A stretch of DNA of 64,000 nucleotides, taken from positions 17,334,484 to 17,398,483 of the forward strand of contig NC_061864.1 in assembly GCF_907164915.1 (NCBI RefSeq), given 5' to 3'. The position numbers were made by a program, and so were the translations under genes. This document shows positions 59,058 through 64,000 of the stretch, one piece after another. The DNA is from Impatiens glandulifera (taxonomy: Eukaryota > Streptophyta > Magnoliopsida > Ericales > Balsaminaceae). The number at the start of each line of letters is the position of its first letter. Position 1 is the stretch's first letter. The notes beneath the pieces were generated by a model. It searched no databases and was not told where the DNA came from. It was given only the letters and a program-made list of their open reading frames with translations.

Positions 59058-59129
59058 GCCCCTATAGCTCAGTGGTAGAGCGCCAGTCTTGTAAACTGGA
59101 GGTCTGTAGTTCGATCCTGCATGGGGGCA
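59058..59129 (+). tRNA. tRNA-Thr(UGU)
   Basis: A 72-nt tRNA with all arms. The acceptor GCCCCTA pairs with TGGGGGC, with discriminator A; the D-arm is GCTC..GAGC; the anticodon stem CCAGT/ACTGG carries loop CTTGTAA (anticodon TGT); the T-arm is TGTAG TTCGATC CTGCA. The A- and B-box promoters are intact (TAGCTCAGTGGTAG, GTTCGATCC). T-runs at 59136-59139 and 59141-59146 can serve as the Pol III terminator. No CCA is encoded and there is no intron. Its relatives at 1615-5630 are degenerate. Confidence 0.95.
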
Positions 59130-59824
59130 TATATATTTTATTTTTTACTCTTTAAATGTTTTTATTTATCCCTTTCACAATATTGTTTATTAATGTAAGG
59201 TTTATATTTTTGTTATTTTTAATTAGGATAAGAGTGTACAATTAGTTTTTTGTTTTTTGTAACATAAAAGTAAATTGGACGCAACAAATACCCTTAATTT
59301 TAGGTTTGTAATTAATGGGTGATGTTCATGATGTATGTTATAAAAGGGTTTTGGTTATTTGCTCTTTTAAAAAGGTGACCAATGAATTATGTTAGCTACT
59401 AAGAAATTTAAGTTACAAGTTGATGTCCTCATTATTTTGATTTTAAACTTAGAATTATTTTTTGAGATACACCATATCAACAAAAACACAAAAGTATAAA
59501 AAAAGACACAATAATGATAGGAAATAGTAAAAGCTACATTTGTGACATAATCAAAGGGTTACCCACAAACAAAAACAAACTAAGAGGAAACATATGAAGA
59601 GAATTAAAACCAATGCATAACATCTTTTATTTATTGTTTTTCAAAGGCCATAAACTAGGAATAAGCTAAGCTGCCTGCCTAACTATAATACCTTTTTATT
59701 TGTTGTTTTTCAATGACCATAACCACGATAAGCTAAGCTAGCCTATCTAAATAAACAAAAGCGAAATCCTAATTGACGATAATAAAAAATCAAACAGATA
59801 AAAATCTAAAAACACACTATCGAA
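59130..59824. other. Intergenic, 3' side of the STP gene
   Basis: AT-rich. It contains two related stretches, AGGCCATAAACTAGGAATAAGCTAAGC (59645-59671) and TGACCATAACCACGATAAGCTAAGC (59714-59738), probably 3' UTR sequence. No gene seen. Confidence 0.4.
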
Positions 59825-61582
59825 TCAAGTGTATTTGACAGGATCATACATCTCAATCTCCGAAGCATTCGGTTCACCAGTTTTAGCAACTTCCTCCGTC
59901 ATGAATTGTTTCCAGTACCAATGGTTCCTCCACACAATGGGCATCTCCTCAATAGGTATGTTCTTGGTCTCGGGAATGAAGTAGTATACCCAAACGGTCA
60001 TAATCAACACGATAACCGCAAAGACAATGAAGAGCAAGAACTTGATGCGACACAATAGACTTAGGAATATTTGAGCAATGACGAAGGTGAAAAACATGTT
60101 GAGCGAAACATTGAGACTTTGAGCCGCTGACCTAATCTCGAGTGGAAAGATCTCACTTGGAACTAGCCAACCGAGTGGACCCCAAGACCATGCATAAGCT
60201 GCGACGTAGATGCAAATGAAGAGAACCACCACTACGGCGTACCATTTCTCTAGTACACCGGGGTTTCCGTCGAATCCAAACTTCAATCCGATACAAGCCG
60301 AGACAATGATCTGCATGCACATGCATGGTTGGTTGTATGAATCAAAATATTCTTCTTACGTACAAAGTACAAAAAATAAAAACAAACAATTTGATATTAC
60401 TTACCTGACAAATAAGCATTTGTACACCACCTTCGAGGAACAAGAATCTTCGTCCCCACTTATCGACACCATAAACCGAAACAAGGGTAGCGACGACATT
60501 TACTCCTCCAGTGATAACCGCCGACATGAGGGAGGCGTTGCTTCCGAATCCGATTGTCTTGAACAAAACAGGCGCGTAAAACATGTAGACATTGATTCCG
60601 GTAAGTTGTTGGAAAGTAGGAATGAGGATGGCCACGACAAGATGAGGTCTATATTTCCGCTTTAGAAGATTCGCCCATGGATGGTGCACCTTCTTGGAAG
60701 CTTCACTAGCAGCCACTAGGTCATTGAATTCATCGTCCACATTATCCACACCTCGGATTCTTCTGAGCTGGACTCTAGCCTGATCTAATTGTCCACGCTC
60801 GATCATGGAGTTGGCTGTTTCGGGTAGGCAACACGATCCGAGGATGATTATCAAAGCCGGGAACACCGCACCTCCGAGACTCAACCTCCATCCCCAACCG
60901 CCCTTGATTTGTGCAAAGAAGTAGTTGAGAACGTTGGCGATCAAAATACCAACCGTGATCGACAGTTGAAAAACAGTGTTCAACGCCCCCCTAGACTTGT
61001 ATGGCGCCATTTCCGACAGGTATAATGGCACAGACTACAATCAATCAATTGAACAATATTAGGGTTTCTATATACAAAGACACATCATATAAAACACAAA
61101 AACTTATTTAGAGTAATTACCTGATTGGCAAAACCAATACCAAGACCAAGTAAAATACGACCAACAATAAGCATCCATATTCTAATAGCCAAACCATTGA
61201 TAACAGCACCAATTAAGAATAGTATTCCTCCCAATTGCATGGAAAACTTCCGACCCATTCTCCTGGTAACCGTCGAGGCCGTAAGGGACGCGACAAGTGC
61301 CGCCAAGTAAAGAGAAGAAGTGAACAAAGTCAACGTATGACTATCAAATTTACAATACTGATCAACTGATACAGCCGTGCTCTTTTCCTTCTCATAAACA
61401 TGAGGAAAGAATTCCTTCAAGAAAGAATCCATGGATGTCACACCACCAGAAATACCGATATCGTAACCGAAAATAAGACCACCCATTCCGGCGATCATGC
61501 AAGCCATGAAGACATATGCGGTCAGTCTTCCCGGATAAGCTTTTCCGGTGGCTAAACCAGGAGCAATACCACCGGCCGCCAT
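59825..61582 (-). CDS. STP: Hexose/H+ symporter, STP (sugar transport protein) family
   Basis: Plasma-membrane monosaccharide-proton symporter of the major facilitator superfamily. Three exons, 61582-61121, 61034-60405 and 60310-59825, encode 525 aa, the usual STP length. The frame contains [20 protein letters not shown], a loop with DQYCKFD (a conserved cysteine region of STPs), [29 protein letters not shown] in the joined exons, [64 protein letters not shown] and [11 protein letters not shown]. These are the family's sugar-binding and salt-bridge motifs, and about twelve hydrophobic segments can be counted. No lesion is seen. The exact orthologue within the ~14-member STP family is not resolved. 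Confidence 0.93.
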
Positions 61583-61666
61583 TGTTGATGATAGATGTTA
61601 CCTAAGAAAGAGATGAAGAGAAAGAGAGATAAATGAATGTGGGATAGTTGGATCAATTAAGATTAG

Positions 61667-61674
61667 TATTTATA
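61667..61674 (-). promoter_or_regulatory. TATA box of the STP gene
   Basis: TATAAATA on the minus strand, 85 bp upstream of the ATG at 61582. A GA-rich leader (61605-61632) lies between. Confidence 0.6.
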
Positions 61675-63142
61675 GTTTAATTTTTAGGAAAATCTAACTT
61701 CTTTTGAGAAATAAATGGCGTGCAAATTTGTAATTACAGAGTTAAATTAAAGAGAGAGTTTCGCTCTAACTAACTATTCTTAGTTTGACTAATTTTATTT
61801 TAAATATTTATATATTACAAGATAAGATAGGGATGATAAAATTTAGCATGACTAATTATATTATCTTTTAACAGCAAAAAATGTTTACCTTTTACCTTTT
61901 CTTCTTTTACTACATCTTTTGAGATAAAAAAGGAATTATTACTTTTAATTTTTCTGTTTTTTTAAATATATAAATAATTATATAATGAATGGTCATGATT
62001 CTCTTCCCAAATGATTTTTTTTTAAATGGTAAAATTTTCATCCACAACATGTCACATAAGACTCGTTATTTCTTTAAATTATTCTTATCTTCTTTTATTT
62101 TAATTTTTGATTATTTCAATTTTTTTACAGGATAAGCTCAGTCTTATTTGTAATTTTGTCCCACTATATGAGGAGTGATCTTACACTTATGGTCAATACT
62201 CAGTACTGTGTAATGAAATTAATTTTACCGTTTTAATAAATAAAAATTAGTAAAATAAGCATTTCTAAATTTTAATAATATTTTTGCAACAAAATGAAAA
62301 TAATTACAGAAAACATTTGTTTTTGTTTTTATTTTAGAAAAACTTACATCCCATCTTATCCAAGGGCTGAGATGTTGTTTGATTTTTTTATTTTTTTATT
62401 TAAATAACATAAAACCGAACCAGACCCAAATACAAGTATAGGATTATGAGCCAATGATTTTTGTTTTTCAATAATTAATATGCATATTAGACAAGTACTA
62501 ATTATTGATCTAAAAAATAAGACAAGTTTAGAAAAATACATAATTATCCTTTATTACTACACGAAAAGAAAAGGGCATAATTGCCTTTAAAATGAAAGGT
62601 ATTGTCTAATTGAGCATCAAAATTACATGCCCAAAAAAGAAATAAAGACAATCACAGCCATTCCCTTAAAGAAAATTTGACATCCAATTTCTATTATCAC
62701 CATCTTTAAGATTCTTCATCCATCCATTTGGATTTCATCCTTAAGAAAAAAACCTGCAAAAGACAATTTAATCACTTTGTTCATCTAATCATAATCAAAA
62801 ATACTTTTATTTCATTATTTTCCATAGTATTTTACTTGTTTTTATAAAAACAATCATTGTAATAATATATTCTTAATGAGAATCGAAACTAAAACTTAGA
62901 GTTCATATATGGCGTCGGGTAAGCTCTAAAACATTTGTTTTAAGTAAAATTGAACTTGAGACCTCTCACCATACCAACAAGTTGGTTGAAATCTCAAGTT
63001 CAATTTTATTGAAAACAATATTATTGAATTAAGATCACGATGATAAACTGTTATGCTAGCTTTCTCGAGATAATAAACTTTGATATTAAGAAGTTAATAA
63101 AAATATAGAATCTTACTGTACCGACTTCACACAAGTAGTTTT
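61675..63142. other. Intergenic between STP and AFB genes
   Basis: AT-rich. It contains the upstream region of STP and the 3' UTR of the AFB gene. A short inverted pair, TAAAATTGAACTTGAGACCTC (62945-62965) and AAATCTCAAGTTCAATTTTA (62988-63007), was noted. No gene seen. Confidence 0.4.
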
Positions 63143-63916
63143 TCAAAGAGTGAGGACAAATGGAGGAGCATCACTTCTCCTTCCGGCAACACTCCGATAA
63201 ACATAAACTTTATCGGCCTGATCACCATCATCGCTCTTCGACAACTCTCGTTCATCCTCCTTCATAACCTCGACGTTCAATCTAGGCATCTCGCTAGCCA
63301 ACAACTTGCATCCTTTCATGGTAACATTACAAGCCGACATCCACAAAGATCTCATCGATTCATATTTCTCCAGACCCGAAAGTAAAGCTGCATTCCCAAA
63401 AGGACTGTCTCTAATCTCGAGCTTCCTCAATCGCGGGCATCCAGAGAGCACATACTTCATTCCCCAGTCGCTACTACCCGCAAAAGCAACCGATAGAGTC
63501 TCCAAGTTCTTAGCATACTTTCCTATATATTCGAACGTTCGATCAGTTAGAAGACCAGAGACAGATAGTCTCACCAGGCTCTTGCACGTCTTCACAACCG
63601 CACCGAACGCTTCGTCCATCGGTTTGTTTGTTACGTGGTCGGGTTGGTGTGGATTCATAATGCATAGACGGAAATGGGTGAAGTTGGGGCAGTTTTTTAC
63701 TACGGTTGAGACAGCTGCATTTGTCATTCTTTGGCAGAAATAGAGAACGTAGTGAAGTTTGGGACAACCGCGAGAAACAGAGACGAAGCCTGATTCGGTG
63801 ACGCCATGAAATTGGTTGTCTTCGAATGGTTCGGCTGGAAAAACACGAAGCTCTTCGAGTAAAGGGCAATGGGATCCTACTGCTTCCAGCCCGACATCTC
63901 CAACACTATCGAGTAG
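63143..63916 (-). CDS. AFB2/3: Auxin receptor F-box protein, AFB2/AFB3-like, last exon (partial)
   Basis: The terminal exon of a TIR1/AFB gene; the rest lies beyond the right edge. An acceptor AG at 63918-63917 precedes an open frame of 257 codons to the TGA at 63145-63143. It encodes the last leucine-rich repeats: GCPKLHYVLYFCQRMTNAA, NFTHFRLCIMNPHQPDHVTN, SGLLTDRTFEYIGKYAKNLE, SVAFAGSSDWGMKYVLSGCP, KLEIRDSPFGNAALLSG and MRSLWMSACNVTMKGCK. It ends with the family tail VYVYRSVAGRRSDAPPFVLTL. These proteins are the substrate receptors of SCF ubiquitin ligases that bind auxin and recruit Aux/IAA repressors. The sequence is closer to AFB2/AFB3 than to TIR1 (NPHQPDHVTN, CNVTMKGC). The F-box and auxin pocket are not in view. 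Confidence 0.92.
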   Translation of the reverse strand, partial: LLDSVGDVGLEAVGSHCPLLEELRVFPAEPFEDNQFHGVTESGFVSVSRGCPKLHYVLYFCQRMTNAAVSTVVKNCPNFTHFRLCIMNPHQPDHVTNKPMDEAFGAVVKTCKSLVRLSVSGLLTDRTFEYIGKYAKNLETLSVAFAGSSDWGMKYVLSGCPRLRKLEIRDSPFGNAALLSGLEKYESMRSLWMSACNVTMKGCKLLASEMPRLNVEVMKEDERELSKSDDGDQADKVYVYRSVAGRRSDAPPFVLTL

Positions 63917-64000
63917 CTACACACACACACACAAAAAAAAAAGAATAAATATAATTTTTCAGTTTAGCCACAAATAGAAGGAATTTCAATTAAAATGATA

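Noticed and set aside
60210..60665. 151-codon plus-strand ORF
   Set aside because: Antisense shadow of the STP exons; no recognisable motif.
63306..63743. 145-codon plus-strand ORF
   Set aside because: Antisense shadow of the AFB exon.

Overview
This window is nuclear DNA from a flowering plant, most likely a eudicot. Supporting this are AT-rich intergenic DNA, many short exons with GT..AG introns, plant-only families (SBT2 subtilase, DUF3774 wound-response protein, STP hexose carrier, TIR1/AFB auxin receptor) and hAT, CACTA, MULE, LINE and Tourist-type transposons. I could not narrow it to a genus.

Nine host genes are readable, eight of them complete. On the minus strand they are an ORP4-type oxysterol-binding protein (8918-15331), an SBT2 subtilase (22162-25944; ten exons sum to 831 codons), a mitochondrial-type ABC1/ADCK2 kinase (27132-30180; 602 aa), a PAP-phosphatase-like enzyme (41598-45359; 404 aa), an STP-type hexose/H+ symporter (59825-61582; 525 aa) and the 3' exon of an AFB2/AFB3-type auxin receptor (63143-63916, continuing past the right edge). 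On the plus strand they are a small DUF3774 protein (47528-47782), a VAP4-type MSP-domain protein (54269-55757) and a secreted single-LysM protein (57146-57704). An intact tRNA-Thr(UGU) lies at 59058-59129. The genes do not form a functional cluster.

The rest is mobile DNA. Positions 1-1193 are one end of a hAT element. Positions 1194-5706 are a tandem array built around degenerate tRNA-Thr copies; a LINE fragment (15-bp target duplication) and a 1.7-kb insertion (ATAAT duplication) have broken it. A CACTA relic follows at about 5.74-8.4 kb, and a second LINE carrying a (GGGCAT)10 expansion lies at 17.3-19.5 kb.

The most interesting part is 31220-39588, a complete 8369-bp Mutator-like element with 9-bp target duplications (ATAGATCAT) and about 81-bp terminal inverted repeats. 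It carries two convergent genes, a DUF1985/Ulp1-protease-like gene and a FAR1-type MULE transposase. Both are broken by point lesions. Its introns and the gap between the genes hold four dense arrays of a palindromic TTTCGGGACCCGAAA-type motif, seen nowhere else in the window. In the transposase intron the array forms hairpins with arms up to 20 bp. These arrays are the best candidate for an undescribed element-encoded regulatory or recognition system.
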